A stretch of DNA of 64,000 bases from Amycolatopsis rifamycinica (GCF_000695625.1 NZ_JMQI01000014.1:62001-126000); one strand, 5' to 3'; numbered from the stretch's first letter, positions 1-12,410 are shown. The notes: generated by a model not told the origin, from the letters alone. Made by a program: numbers and translations.

Positions 1-756
1 ACCGCCGCCCCAGTCGCCGCCGCCGTCTCCGCCGAAGTCGCCTCCCGCGTCGCCGCCGTCACCACCCGCGTCGCCGCCCATGTCACCGGACTCGAGCGCG
101 TCCTGCTGGCCCGCGTCGTAGCCCGACTCCCACGCCGAGGCGCTCGCGATACCGCTCATGCCGGAGAACATCGCGCTGAACAGGAACATCGACCCGAGAC
201 CCCAGGCGCCGGCGATGAGCGCGGGCTTCCACCACGGCTCGCTGTACCAGCCCTGCGGCACCGGACGGCCCGCGACGCGGCCGCCGGGGTAGTAGTACGG
301 CGTGTCTTGGCCCGGCTCGGGCGACGCGGAGTAGTGCTGGCCCTCGACGTCGACGTCGCGGCGCTCGGTGACCTTGCCGGCGCGCTCGCGCTCGGCCTCC
401 TCCGGCAGTTGCGGCCCGGGGTCCATGCCCATCGCGAGGCGCGCGGCGCGGACGTAGTAGAGGCCCTCGATGGCGGTCTCCTTGACCAGCCGGGCCTGTT
501 CGATCGTGCGCGCCTGCTCCATCTGCGAGCCGGCGGCGTTGTAGCGCTCGGCGGCGTCGGCCATCGCCTGCTGCGATGCGGTGTCCGTGCCGTTCAGGTT
601 GAGGACCTGCCCGCCGAGCCGCTCGACCAGGCGCCGGGCGTCGGCCTTGGCGTCGTCCAGCTCCCGCTGCCGGGCCGCGGCGCGCTGCCGCGAGAAATAC
701 AGGCCGCCACCGACGATCACGACGACGAGCACGATCAGGAAGATCGCGGTGCCCAT
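1..756 (-). CDS. DUF1542-like membrane protein, C-terminus outside window
   Basis: Read from ATG at 756 towards position 1; the frame is still open at the window edge, so 252 codons are seen and the C-terminus is missing. A GGGAG box lies 7 nt before the ATG. Residues 3-20 form a hydrophobic N-terminal helix, followed by a charged helical region to about residue 110, a Tyr/Pro-rich stretch (TPYYYPGG near 152), a second hydrophobic segment at about 175-205 and a Gly/Asp-rich tail. This layout matches an actinobacterial protein family I know as DUF1542 domain proteins; the role is unknown. It is transcribed divergently from the oxidoreductase at 901. The function is not inferable from sequence. 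Confidence 0.8.
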   Translation of the reverse strand, partial: MGTAIFLIVLVVVIVGGGLYFSRQRAAARQRELDDAKADARRLVERLGGQVLNLNGTDTASQQAMADAAERYNAAGSQMEQARTIEQARLVKETAIEGLYYVRAARLAMGMDPGPQLPEEAERERAGKVTERRDVDVEGQHYSASPEPGQDTPYYYPGGRVAGRPVPQGWYSEPWWKPALIAGAWGLGSMFLFSAMFSGMSGIASASAWESGYDAGQQDALESGDMGGDAGGDGGDAGGDFGGDGGGDWGGG

Positions 757-873
757 GGACCACTCCCAGAAGTTCGGGGCTCGGTGACCGGTGGTCACCT
801 CTGATTCGGACAACGCGGACGCTACGCGGTGGGTTCCCGCCGAGTGACCGGGCCCACGGCGGGCCTGGCCGAG

Positions 874-896
874 TAAAATAGAACACGTTATAGTTC
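874..896 (+). promoter_or_regulatory. Probable promoter with KstR-like operator before the oxidoreductase
   Basis: A -10-like TAAAAT lies at 874-879, only about 22 nt from the ATG at 901. Overlapping it, positions 879-892 read TAGAACACGTTATA, which fits the published mycobacterial KstR consensus TNNAACNNGTTNNA at all eight fixed positions. GAAC/GTTC arms at 881-884 and 893-896 add further symmetry. Regulation by a KstR-type sterol repressor is inferred from this match only; no regulator gene of that kind is in the window. Confidence 0.5.
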
Positions 897-900
897 GGTC

Positions 901-1776
901 ATGAAGTTCACCCTGTCGATCGCGATGAACCCCCTCGATCAGCTGGGCGAGCTCGCCCGGGCCGCCGAAGAGGCCGGCTTCGCCTCCATTGCCCTGCCCG
1001 ACTCGCTCTTCTACGCCGAGACGGTGGACACGGACTACCCGTACACCCCTGACGGCAGCCGGTTCTGGACCGCGGAGACGCCCTGGGTGGACCCGCTCGT
1101 CGCCACCGCGGCGATGGGGGCGGTGACCAGCCGGATCCACTTCTACACTTCGGTGCTGAAACTCGGCTCGCGCAACCCGGTGCTGCTGGCCCGCCAGGTC
1201 GGCTCGGCGGCGGTGCTCACCGGCGGCCGGTTCGGCCTCGGGCTCGGTGTCGGCTGGCTGCCGCAGGAGTTCGAGTACTGCGGCGTGCCCTTCGAGCGGC
1301 GCGGCAAGCGGGTCGACGAGGCCATCGACGTGCTGCGGCTGATCCTCGGCGGCGGCATGGTCGAGTACCACGGCGAGTTCTACGACTTCGACAAGATCCA
1401 GATGAGTCCGGCGCCGCCGAGCCGGGTGCCGTTCTACATCGGCGGCCACACCGAAGTCGCGCTGAAGCGCGCCGCGCGGGTGGCCGACGGCTGGTCGTCG
1501 GCGATGATGAAGCTCGACGACCTGCGGTCCACCATCGCGCGGCTGAAGGAGCTGCTCGCCGAGCAGGGCCGCGCCGATGACCCGTTCGAGTACCAGGCGG
1601 TCTGCGTCGACGCCTTCGGCCTGGACGGCTACCGCGCGCAGGCCGAAGCCGGCGTCACGGACGTCATCACCATGCCGTGGGTGTTCGACGGCGTCGGGTT
1701 CGACGCGCCGGTCGGGCCGAAACTCGAGGCGATCCGCAAGTTCGGGACCGAGATCATCGCGAAGTTCGAGGAGTGA
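901..1776 (+). CDS. LLM class F420-dependent oxidoreductase
   Basis: A 291-residue luciferase-like monooxygenase fold protein (TIM barrel) of the F420-dependent actinobacterial type. Visible family motifs are RIHFYTSVL at about 80, the glycine-rich GLGLGVGWLPQEF at about 117, and PFYIGGHTE at about 178. The length is usual for the TIGR03619-like group. It likely transfers hydride between coenzyme F420 and an unknown substrate in the cytoplasm. The ATG at 901 follows a very short leader without a strong ribosome site. The NTF2-like gene starts 5 nt after its stop, so the two form an operon. The KstR-like element upstream suggests a link to sterol or lipid catabolism, which is inference. Confidence 0.9.
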   Translation: MKFTLSIAMNPLDQLGELARAAEEAGFASIALPDSLFYAETVDTDYPYTPDGSRFWTAETPWVDPLVATAAMGAVTSRIHFYTSVLKLGSRNPVLLARQVGSAAVLTGGRFGLGLGVGWLPQEFEYCGVPFERRGKRVDEAIDVLRLILGGGMVEYHGEFYDFDKIQMSPAPPSRVPFYIGGHTEVALKRAARVADGWSSAMMKLDDLRSTIARLKELLAEQGRADDPFEYQAVCVDAFGLDGYRAQAEAGVTDVITMPWVFDGVGFDAPVGPKLEAIRKFGTEIIAKFEE

Positions 1777-1781
1777 CCCCG

Positions 1782-2228
1782 ATGGGCGTGCAGGTCAGCT
1801 GGGACACCGAAGCCGAGCAGCCACCCGCGCGGCGAGCGGCGCTCGCGTCGATGACGGCGGTGGCGGCGGGGGACAAGGAGGGCTGGCTGGCCCTGTTCGC
1901 CCCGGACGCGGTGGTCGAGGACCCGGTCGGCCCGTCGTTCTTCGACGAGGCGGGCAAGGGGCACCACGGCCGGGAGGGGATCGGCGCGTTCTGGGACAAG
2001 ACGATCGCCAACGTGGAGCGCTTCGAGTTCACCATCCGCGACTCCCACGCGGGCGGCGACGAGGTGGCCAACGTCGGCACGATCACGACGTTCCTCCCGG
2101 GCGGCTACCGCGTCGACACCGACGGGGTGTTCGTCTACCGCGTCGGCGAGGACGGGCTGATCCGCTCGGTGCGCGCGTTCTGGGAGACCGAGCGCGCGAT
2201 GGCGACCGCGCGGCAGGTGACGGAATAG
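1782..2228 (+). CDS. Nuclear transport factor 2 (SnoaL/ketosteroid isomerase-like) family protein
   Basis: A 148-residue single-domain protein of the NTF2-like cone fold. The N-terminal helix region contains the typical 'AVAAGDKEGWLALFAPDAVVEDPVGP' type signature (residues about 26-50), followed by a beta-rich half ending in VRAFWETERA. Such proteins are isomerases, cyclases, hydrolases or non-enzymatic binding proteins; the substrate cannot be read from sequence. The ATG at 1782 was chosen because it follows the oxidoreductase stop by 5 nt and the homologous fold begins right after it; upstream in-frame codons lie inside the previous gene. Co-transcription with the F420-type oxidoreductase suggests they act on the same substrate class. 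Confidence 0.85.
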   Translation: MGVQVSWDTEAEQPPARRAALASMTAVAAGDKEGWLALFAPDAVVEDPVGPSFFDEAGKGHHGREGIGAFWDKTIANVERFEFTIRDSHAGGDEVANVGTITTFLPGGYRVDTDGVFVYRVGEDGLIRSVRAFWETERAMATARQVTE

Positions 2229-2267
2229 GGTCCCGGCCGGCGGAACGCCACGGCCTGCCGGGCAGGC

Positions 2268-2633
2268 CTACCTGGCCGAGCCGCGTTCGTCGTAGGCCTG
2301 CCGGGCGGCTTCGACCTTGCCGAGGTTGCCCGACCACTCCGAGAGGGACGCGAACAACGGGCCGAGGCTGCGGCCGAGCTCGCTGATCTCGTACTCGACC
2401 CGCGGCGGCACCTCGGCGTGGTAGGTGCGCACGACGAGGCCGTCGCGCTCCAGTTGCCGCAGCCGCTGGGTGAGCACCTTCGGGGTGATCGTGGCGATGC
2501 GGCGTTCGAGTTCGACGAACCGCTGGCGCCCGAACTCCTTGAGCGCCCACAGGATCGGCGTCGTCCACCGGCTGAAGACGATGTCGACCACCGGGGCGAT
2601 CGGGCAGGCCAGCTCGGGTGTGGTCTCGGTCAC
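2268..2633 (-). CDS. HxlR family winged-helix transcriptional regulator
   Basis: A 121-residue HxlR/MarR-like winged-helix protein. Near the N-terminus is the family cysteine (ELACPIAPVVD, about residue 9), then the DNA-binding core with LKEFGRQRFVELERR, TPKVLTQRLRQLE and the wing motif PPRVEYEISELG, and a C-terminal helix. HxlR proteins often sense redox or electrophiles through that cysteine. The GTG at 2633 was chosen because GGAGG lies 7 nt upstream; an in-frame TTG at 2651 is possible. It faces away from the NAD(P)-binding gene at 2700, and two palindromes lie in the 66-nt gap, so it probably controls that gene and itself. Confidence 0.9.
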   Translation of the reverse strand: MTETTPELACPIAPVVDIVFSRWTTPILWALKEFGRQRFVELERRIATITPKVLTQRLRQLERDGLVVRTYHAEVPPRVEYEISELGRSLGPLFASLSEWSGNLGKVEAARQAYDERGSAR

Positions 2634-2661
2634 TTCGGCGCCTCCAGCCAATACTTTCCTC

Positions 2662-2685
2662 TAGGTACCTACTGTATTCCGGAAT
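2662..2685. promoter_or_regulatory. Two adjacent palindromes, candidate HxlR operators
   Basis: TAGGTACCTA (2662-2671) and ATTCCGGAAT (2676-2685) are both perfect 10-bp palindromes, centred 14 bp apart in the short divergent gap between the HxlR regulator and the NAD(P)-binding protein. HxlR-type repressors commonly bind such positions; which palindrome is used is not known. Confidence 0.5.
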
Positions 2686-2699
2686 GTAGCGTCGTTCCC

Positions 2700-3494
2700 A
2701 TGATCATGGTTGTGGGAGCGACGGGAAACGTCGGGAAGCCGCTGGTCCGGATGCTGGCCGAGGCGGGCGAAGAGGTGACGGCGGTATCCCGCCGGATCAC
2801 GACGGCACCCCCGGGAGTCGTTGTGCGGCAAGGAGATCTGGCCTCGCTGGACTTCGCGGGGGTGTCGGCGGCGTTTCTGATGGTGTCGGGCGCGTTCGTG
2901 CCCGTGGACGACGTCTTGCGCCGCGCGAAGGCGGCGGGAGTGCGCCGGGTCGTGGTGCTCTCGTCCCAGGGGGTCGCCACGGGACGGCACCCGGCGGTGC
3001 TGGAGGACTCGGTGCGCCGCTCGGGTCTGGAGTGGACGATCCTGCAGCCGGGCGCGTTCGCTTCGAACGCGTTGCAGTGGGCGGAAAGCGTCCGTTCGTC
3101 GCGCTCGGTCGTGGCCCCGTTCGAGAACGTGGCCCTGCCCGTGGTGGACCCGGAGGACATAGGGGCGGTGGCGGCGGCGGCCCTGCGCGAAGACGGCCAC
3201 GCGGGCAAGTCCTACATCTTGACGGGCCCGGCCCCGATCACCCCCCGAGACCAGGTGGCGGCGATCGCCTCGGCGGTGGGCGAACCGGTGCGCTTCGTGC
3301 CGCAGACACGCGAGGAGGCGCGTGCCCTCATGGTGGGCTTCATGCCGCCGGAGGTCGTGGACGTGACCCTGGACGTACTGGGCTCGCCGACGCCGGCGAA
3401 GCAGGCGGTGAGTCCGGACGTTGAGCGGGTCTTGGGCCGTCCGCCGCGCTCGTTCGCGGAGTGGGCGTCCCGCTTTGCGGGGGCCTTCAAGTGA
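2700..3494 (+). CDS. NmrA-like NAD(P)-binding protein (atypical SDR)
   Basis: A 264-residue Rossmann-fold protein of the NmrA/SDR a5 type. The dinucleotide-binding GATGNVG motif is at residues 6-12, followed by beta-strand VVVLSSQG at about 88 and the conserved ILQPGAF at about 115; the typical SDR catalytic YxxxK is not evident. Relatives are quinone reductases (QorB/YtfG) or redox-sensing regulators. The ATG at 2700 directly follows the divergent regulatory gap. The pairing with an HxlR regulator copies the well-known ytfG-type/hxlR layout and suggests a role in quinone or electrophile detoxification, which is inference. Confidence 0.88.
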   Translation: MIMVVGATGNVGKPLVRMLAEAGEEVTAVSRRITTAPPGVVVRQGDLASLDFAGVSAAFLMVSGAFVPVDDVLRRAKAAGVRRVVVLSSQGVATGRHPAVLEDSVRRSGLEWTILQPGAFASNALQWAESVRSSRSVVAPFENVALPVVDPEDIGAVAAAALREDGHAGKSYILTGPAPITPRDQVAAIASAVGEPVRFVPQTREEARALMVGFMPPEVVDVTLDVLGSPTPAKQAVSPDVERVLGRPPRSFAEWASRFAGAFK

Positions 3495-3529
3495 CGGCGC
3501 TGGCTTATCGCACCCTGGAGGACCGGCCG

Positions 3530-4111
3530 GTGGCCTCGGTGAAGTGGTCAGCAACCACGGTCGCGGGCACGCTGCTGGTAGCGGCCTGCGATGACGGCGG
3601 TCAATACCTCGGAACGCCGTCATCGGAGACAACAGTGCCCAGCCAGCAGCAGTACGCCGAACTCCTGCGGCGGCCCACGATTGACGAGGCCGTCACCCGC
3701 TACGAAGAAGCCCGCAAGACACTGCAAACGAAGTTGACCGAAGCCCTCGGCATCACCGGCTGGGTCGACAAGCATGACGGTCGCCAGTCAGGGTGCACTA
3801 ATGAATTCCCGGGCGTCGACAGCCGCGACGCCGTGCGCACGTTCCTTAGCTTCGTCACCGCACCCAAAGGTATCTCCGGCGAGCAATGGGCTGACGCGAA
3901 GCGCATTGCAACGGAGGTGGGCGCGGGCTACGGGTTCACCAAACCGGGGGTGCAGACGAACCGCCCGCCCACGTTCGAGTTCGAGCTGATGGACCAGTAC
4001 CGAGGTGTGCTGACGCTGTCGTCGGGCACGACCACGGTCATCTCGATCGAAACGGGCTGCCATCCGACCACTGAGGCGAAGGGGCGGATCGGCGCGGTCG
4101 CGACAACGTGA
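3530..4111 (+). CDS. LppA-like lipoprotein
   Basis: A 193-residue probable lipoprotein. The N-terminus (MASVKW...) has a short hydrophobic stretch ending in the lipobox VAAC at about residues 17-20, so the mature protein would be lipid-anchored outside the membrane. The mature part contains TIDEAVTRYEEARKTL, an internal Cys near NEFPGVDSRDA and a late TGCHPT, a pattern I associate with the mycobacterial LppA family; function unknown. The GTG at 3530 is preferred because GGAGG lies 8 nt upstream and the short signal then fits; the open frame extends further upstream into the preceding gene. It starts 35 nt after that gene's stop and ends before a strong hairpin. Confidence 0.75.
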   Translation: MASVKWSATTVAGTLLVAACDDGGQYLGTPSSETTVPSQQQYAELLRRPTIDEAVTRYEEARKTLQTKLTEALGITGWVDKHDGRQSGCTNEFPGVDSRDAVRTFLSFVTAPKGISGEQWADAKRIATEVGAGYGFTKPGVQTNRPPTFEFELMDQYRGVLTLSSGTTTVISIETGCHPTTEAKGRIGAVATT

Positions 4112-4173
4112 GAAGCCAGTCGCAGCCCGCCGCTCCGGTCCCAGGACTGCCCGCTACTGCCGTCGACCTCGCC

Positions 4174-4201
4174 CGTCCGGCGAGCGTCTGCTCGCCGGAC
4201 G
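4174..4201. terminator. Hairpin between LppA-like gene and tRNA-Pro
   Basis: CGTCCGGCGAGC at 4174-4185 and its exact complement at 4190-4201 form a 12-bp stem with a GTCT loop. It lies between two convergent transcription units, so it probably terminates one or both. No U-tract follows, which is usual in this kind of genome. Confidence 0.65.
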
Positions 4202-4223
4202 TGGTGTGACCAGGCCTACCTGG

Positions 4224-4297
4224 TCGGGATGACAGGATTTGAACCTGCGACCCTTCGCTCCCAAAGCGAATGCGCTACCAAGCTGCGCCACATCCCG
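4224..4297 (-). tRNA. tRNA-Pro (anticodon TGG)
   Basis: On the minus strand 4297-4224 folds as a full cloverleaf. The acceptor CGGGATG pairs with CATCCCG, the anticodon stem TTCGC/GCGAA encloses the loop TTTGGGA with anticodon TGG, and the T-arm carries GGTTCAAATCC. The discriminator base is A, and CCA is not encoded. Length is 74 nt. Confidence 0.95.
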
Positions 4298-4376
4298 CCG
4301 CACCCCCAGGGGGGTGTGTGATCAGCCTAGCGGGTCACGCTAAGCTGGCCACGCACCCGGGTACCTCCGGGGGCAC

Positions 4377-4447
4377 GCGGGTGTAGCTCAATGGTAGAGC
4401 CCTAGTCTTCCAAACTAGCTACGCGGGTTCGATTCCCGTCACCCGCT
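4377..4447 (+). tRNA. tRNA-Gly (anticodon TCC)
   Basis: GCGGGTG (4377-4383) pairs with CACCCGC (4440-4446); the discriminator is T. The D-arm reads AGCTCAATGGTAGAGC, the anticodon stem CTAGT/ACTAG encloses CTTCCAA with anticodon TCC, and the T-arm contains GGTTCGATTCC. Length is 71 nt, CCA not encoded. It lies only 10 nt from the stop of the minus-strand kinase gene. Confidence 0.95.
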
Positions 4448-4456
4448 CAACGAAGT

Positions 4457-9091
<4,635 letters not shown>

Positions 9092-9230
9092 GTGTGCCGA
9101 CCCTCTCCACCACGCATGCGCCAGCCATGGTCGTCGACCCAGCGTGCCATGCTTCGCCCTACACTTCGAGCCAGTCCGCCCGCTCACGCGGTAGCCGTGC
9201 GACAGCAGTCCGGAGGCAGGAGGTCCGTGC

Positions 9231-10841
9231 ATGGTGTCACGTCCGGCCCCGGCTTCGGCGCCCCCGCCGCCGATGACCGGTGACGGCGGGCCGCCGGGCT
9301 TCGACGCCTTCGGGCGGGCCGTCCTCGAAGACGTCCGCGACGCGGTGTTCCTGCAGGACGCCGGGGGCGCGGTGCGCTGGGCCAACCCGGCGGCGCGGGC
9401 CCTGGCCGGTGACGCCGAGCCGCACCTGCACCCGATCGCCGAGACGGTGACATCCGGGGCTTCGCCCCGGGCCGGGGGCACCCGGGCCCCCGCGGAACCG
9501 GGGGCCGGGCACGTCGAGCTGGCCGGCCGCCGCCGCCCGGCGCGGATCCGCGCCCTGCCCGGCGGCTGGCACGCCTGGACCGTCCCCGCCGACGACGTCC
9601 CGCAGCGGCGCGTGGGGGACTTCCTGGCCGAGGCCGGTCCCCGGCTGGCCGCCGCGCGCGGGCGGCACGGCACCGCCCGGGTGATCGCCGAGCTGGCCGC
9701 GTCCGCGCTGGCCGATACCGTCTTCGTGCTGCTGCCGACCACCCGCGGCCGCTGGGAGTGGTGGAGCTGCGAGCGCCCGGCCGCCCAGGGCCACGGCCGG
9801 ATCCGGCGGGTGCCGGCCCAGGTCGCGCCGGTGCTGGCGGCGACGTTCGGCGCCACCGGGCCGCCGCAGCAGGCGCCGGTGCCCGCGCCCGAGGTCGCCA
9901 CGCTGCCGTCGGTCGTCGCGGACCGGTTCGCCGGGCACGCCGACGTCTCGGTCGTCTCGCTCGGGCCGAACGCGAGCGCCGGGGTCACCGGCGCCCTGCT
10001 GCTGGGCCGCCGCGGCGACGCCGAGTTCGGCGCCGAGCAGGCCCGCGCGGTGGCCGGGTTCGCCGTCGCGGCCGGGACGGCGCTGGCCAACGCCCAGCGC
10101 TACGCCCGGCAGGAAGAGGCCACCCGCGGCCTGGAGACGACGCTGCGCCCGATCGACCCGCCGGAGCTGGACGGGGCCCGGTTCGAAACCTGGTACGAGC
10201 CGGCGGGCGGGGTCCTCGCCGTCGGCGGTGACTTCTTCGACGTCCTGCCCCACGACGACGGCAGCGCGTTCCTGGTGCTCGGCGACGTCTGCGGCAAGGG
10301 CCCCGAGGCCGCGGCCCTGACCGGCCGGGTCCGGCACGCCCTGACCGCGCTCGCCATGGTCGAACGCGACGGCCGCACGCTGCTGCGGCTGCTCAACGAG
10401 CTGCTCATCGCCGGGGGCAGCAGCCGCTTCGCCACCCTCGTGCTCGGCACGGCCAAGCCGTCCGACGGCGGTGTCGGCCTGACCCTGGCCTCCGGCGGCC
10501 ACCCGGCGCCGCTGATCGTCCGCCGGTCCGGCGTGGTCGAGGAGGTCACGGTCCCGGGCACGCTGGTCGGCATCTCGCCGCAGGCCCGGTTCGCCGAGGC
10601 CGAGGTGCGCCTCGAGCGCGGCGACGTCTGCGTCCTCTACACCGACGGCATCACCGAAGCCCGCAACCGGCACGACCAGACGGAACTCTTCGGAGACGAC
10701 CGGTTGCGCGCCGTGCTCACGGCGGCGGCGGGCCAGCCCGCGCGCGAGGTCGTCCGGAAGCTGCGCCAGGCCGTCCGGGACTGGCTCGGCAGCTCCGCAC
10801 ACGACGATATCGCCGTGCTCGCCGTGGAATGCGCGGACTGA
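9231..10841 (+). CDS. PAS/GAF-type SpoIIE family protein phosphatase
   Basis: A 536-residue cytoplasmic protein. Residues about 25-110 look like a PAS sensor (VLEDVRDAVFLQDAGG...VRWANPAA), about 140-290 a GAF-like region, and about 305-535 a SpoIIE/PP2C phosphatase with the metal-binding aspartates in VGGDFFD, GDVCGKG, YTDGITEA and HDDIAVL. Such enzymes dephosphorylate anti-anti-sigma factors in partner-switching stress pathways. ATG at 9231 has AGGAGG 9 nt upstream. It is divergent from the poly-HAMP kinase and precedes a gene with a sigma-B-like promoter, so a role in a stress-sigma cascade is plausible but inferred. Confidence 0.9.
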   Translation: MVSRPAPASAPPPPMTGDGGPPGFDAFGRAVLEDVRDAVFLQDAGGAVRWANPAARALAGDAEPHLHPIAETVTSGASPRAGGTRAPAEPGAGHVELAGRRRPARIRALPGGWHAWTVPADDVPQRRVGDFLAEAGPRLAAARGRHGTARVIAELAASALADTVFVLLPTTRGRWEWWSCERPAAQGHGRIRRVPAQVAPVLAATFGATGPPQQAPVPAPEVATLPSVVADRFAGHADVSVVSLGPNASAGVTGALLLGRRGDAEFGAEQARAVAGFAVAAGTALANAQRYARQEEATRGLETTLRPIDPPELDGARFETWYEPAGGVLAVGGDFFDVLPHDDGSAFLVLGDVCGKGPEAAALTGRVRHALTALAMVERDGRTLLRLLNELLIAGGSSRFATLVLGTAKPSDGGVGLTLASGGHPAPLIVRRSGVVEEVTVPGTLVGISPQARFAEAEVRLERGDVCVLYTDGITEARNRHDQTELFGDDRLRAVLTAAAGQPAREVVRKLRQAVRDWLGSSAHDDIAVLAVECAD

Positions 10842-10864
10842 TTGCACTGTCCTTTTTGGACTTG

Positions 10865-10889
10865 GTTTGGCGTCGTGACAGGGGGGTAA
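10865..10889 (+). promoter_or_regulatory. Sigma-B/SigF-type promoter of the DJ-1/PfpI gene
   Basis: GTTT at 10865-10868 and GGGTAA at 10884-10889 are separated by 15 nt, which fits the actinobacterial stress-sigma consensus GTTT-N15-17-GGGTA. It lies 39 nt before the start codon of the DJ-1/PfpI family gene. Confidence 0.65.
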
Positions 10890-10928
10890 CCACCCCGGTG
10901 CATTCAGGTTTTCCGACGGAGGAGCCCC

Positions 10929-11471
10929 ATGGCGAACGCACTGCAAGGACGCCGGGTCGCGATCCTGGCCGCGGACGGCGTCGAACAGGTCGAGCTGGAG
11001 AAGCCACGCCAGGCCGTCCTCGACGAAGGCGCCACGGTCGAGCTGGTTTCCCTGGACACCGGCGAAATCCAGGCGATGAACGGCGACATCGACAAGGGTG
11101 ACCGGTTCCCGGTGGACCGGAAGGTGGCCGACGTCGAAATCGGCGATTTCGACGCCCTGCTGCTGCCGGGCGGCACGATGAACCCCGACAACCTGCGCAC
11201 GGACCCCGACGCGGTCGCCTTCGTCGGCGACTTCGTGCGCGCCGGCAAGCCGGTGGGGGTCATCTGCCACGGGCCGTGGACGCTCGTCGAAGCGGACGTC
11301 GTCCGTGGCCGCACGCTGACGTCGTACCCGAGCATCCGGACCGACCTGCGTAACGCCGGCGCCACCGTGGTCGACGAAGAGGTAGTAGTGGACAACGGAC
11401 TGGTCTCCAGCCGGAACCCGGACGACCTGCCTGCCTTCTGCCAGGCGGTCGTGCGGGAGTTCGCGGGCTGA
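10929..11471 (+). CDS. DJ-1/PfpI family protein (type 1 glutamine amidotransferase-like)
   Basis: A 180-residue protein with the DJ-1/PfpI fold: N-terminal RRVAILAADGVEQVEL with the conserved Glu, LLLPGG at about 79, and the nucleophile elbow VICHGPW with Cys at about 116 followed by His. Members are stress proteins: glyoxalase III, deglycase or chaperone/protease activities have been reported. ATG at 10929 has GGAGGA 7 nt upstream. The sigma-B-like promoter just upstream and the neighbouring SpoIIE-type phosphatase point to general stress induction. Confidence 0.92.
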   Translation: MANALQGRRVAILAADGVEQVELEKPRQAVLDEGATVELVSLDTGEIQAMNGDIDKGDRFPVDRKVADVEIGDFDALLLPGGTMNPDNLRTDPDAVAFVGDFVRAGKPVGVICHGPWTLVEADVVRGRTLTSYPSIRTDLRNAGATVVDEEVVVDNGLVSSRNPDDLPAFCQAVVREFAG

Positions 11472-11622
11472 TCCGGCCCGCGGGGCGCGGGTGGCTCTGT
11501 CCCTTGTGGACTGTCACCCGATCGTGTGTGTTAAGTCCCGCTTAAATGTGTTGGCGTTCGGCGCTGCGGCGGAGGACGCTGTTGGTGTGACGAGGATCGC
11601 CCGTGGAGAGGGGGTGGACGCG

Positions 11623-11787
11623 ATGACTGTGCACGCAAGGCGCTACGGCCGCTGGTGCCGTGAACACTTCGACGCGATCGCCGCCGAGGGCGTTCCCGTA
11701 CCCCGCGGCGGCGAGCCCGCCGAGCAGGCCCTGCCGCGGCCCGAGCCGGAGCCCGTGCAACCGGGTGCCGAACAACCGCAACGCTGA
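11623..11787 (+). CDS. Small hypothetical protein
   Basis: A possible 54-residue protein starting at ATG 11623 (MTVHARRYGRW...), with a GAGAGGGGG purine box 8 nt upstream. The N-terminal half is basic/aromatic; the C-terminal half is a Pro/Glu/Gln-rich low-complexity tail. I recognise no family. Codon third positions are GC-rich and the frame ends immediately before a strong hairpin, which supports a real transcript end; an in-frame extension upstream to about 11491 is open but lacks a ribosome site. It may be a non-coding leader region instead. Confidence 0.4.
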   Translation: MTVHARRYGRWCREHFDAIAAEGVPVPRGGEPAEQALPRPEPEPVQPGAEQPQR

Positions 11788-11791
11788 TCGA

Positions 11792-11837
11792 GCACGAAGA
11801 AGGCCTCCCCGACACGTCGGGGAGGCCTTCTTCGTGC
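11792..11837. terminator. Strong bidirectional hairpin terminator
   Basis: The 46-nt segment is a near-perfect inverted repeat, about 20-22 bp of stem around the centre GACACGTC, with AAGAAGGCC/GGCCTTCTT flanks giving A- and T-rich stem bases. It sits between the convergent ends of the small gene at 11623-11787 and the membrane protein at 11847-12257. Confidence 0.8.
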
Positions 11838-11846
11838 GGCGGCGCG

Positions 11847-12257
11847 TCAGCGGTAGCTGCGCCGGTACCAGACGCGCCGCGGACCGGGCACGCCGATGCG
11901 GGTGATGACGTCGGTCAGGATGGCGCCGATGAGGAGCCACAGGACCGCGGCGAGACCGTCGTTGAGGAACGTCCGCAGGCCCTCCGAGTTCGGCGTGAAG
12001 AGGTTCCGCAGGCCGAGTGACACGCCTGACGACCACTCGGAGATCAGGTGCGCGAAGCCGTTCGCCGCGTTCGCCCCGCCCAGCACCAGCACGATGTGCA
12101 CGGCCAGGACCAGCGCGAACACCGCGCAGACGAGGTGGATGAGGGCGTTGATCGTGCGCACGGCCCGGATGCGCGGGTGGGTGCGCTCCACGATCTCTTC
12201 GGTGGCGGCGGGCTCGTACGGCGTGCCGTACGGCTCCGGGGGCGGGGGATACGGCAT
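11847..12257 (-). CDS. Two-helix membrane protein, function unknown
   Basis: A 136-residue protein. The Pro/Tyr-rich N-terminus (MPYPPPPEPYG) is followed by an amphipathic region and two hydrophobic helices: about 50-75 (NALIHLVCAVFALVLAVHIV) and about 105-125 (AAVLWLLIGAILTDVI). The C-terminus is basic (RRVWYRRSYR). Actinomycetes have many such YGGT-like or unclassified small membrane proteins; I do not recognise the family. ATG at 12257 was chosen because the frame upstream overlaps a strong palindrome and AAGGA precedes it. It is divergent from the excisionase-type regulator at 12411. Confidence 0.7.
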   Translation of the reverse strand: MPYPPPPEPYGTPYEPAATEEIVERTHPRIRAVRTINALIHLVCAVFALVLAVHIVLVLGGANAANGFAHLISEWSSGVSLGLRNLFTPNSEGLRTFLNDGLAAVLWLLIGAILTDVITRIGVPGPRRVWYRRSYR

Positions 12258-12352
12258 CGTCGGCGTCCTTTCGACTGTCCGATGTGGACGTATCTGGGCG
12301 AACAGGAACAACACTCGGAAATACCCGTCACCCGGGTGAGCGAACCGCGTAC

Positions 12353-12396
12353 TCCTCAAACTTCCCTATTGTGGGCGTGATAGGGTAATTTGAGGA
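12353..12396. promoter_or_regulatory. 44-bp nested palindrome upstream of HTH gene
   Basis: TCCTCAAA (12353-12360) pairs with TTTGAGGA (12389-12396), and CCCTAT (12364-12369) pairs with ATAGGG (12380-12385); both pairs share the axis at 12374.5. The element ends 14 nt before the start of the excisionase-type regulator at 12411 and overlaps its likely promoter. It is a good candidate for an autoregulatory operator. Confidence 0.55.
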
Positions 12397-12410
12397 ACGC
12401 TGGGAGGGTC

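Noticed and set aside
4224..4447. tRNA pair as an integration site of an integrative element
   Set aside because: No integrase, excisionase or direct-repeat copy of a tRNA 3' end was seen within the window; the excisionase-type HTH at 12411 is a chromosomal two-domain regulator.
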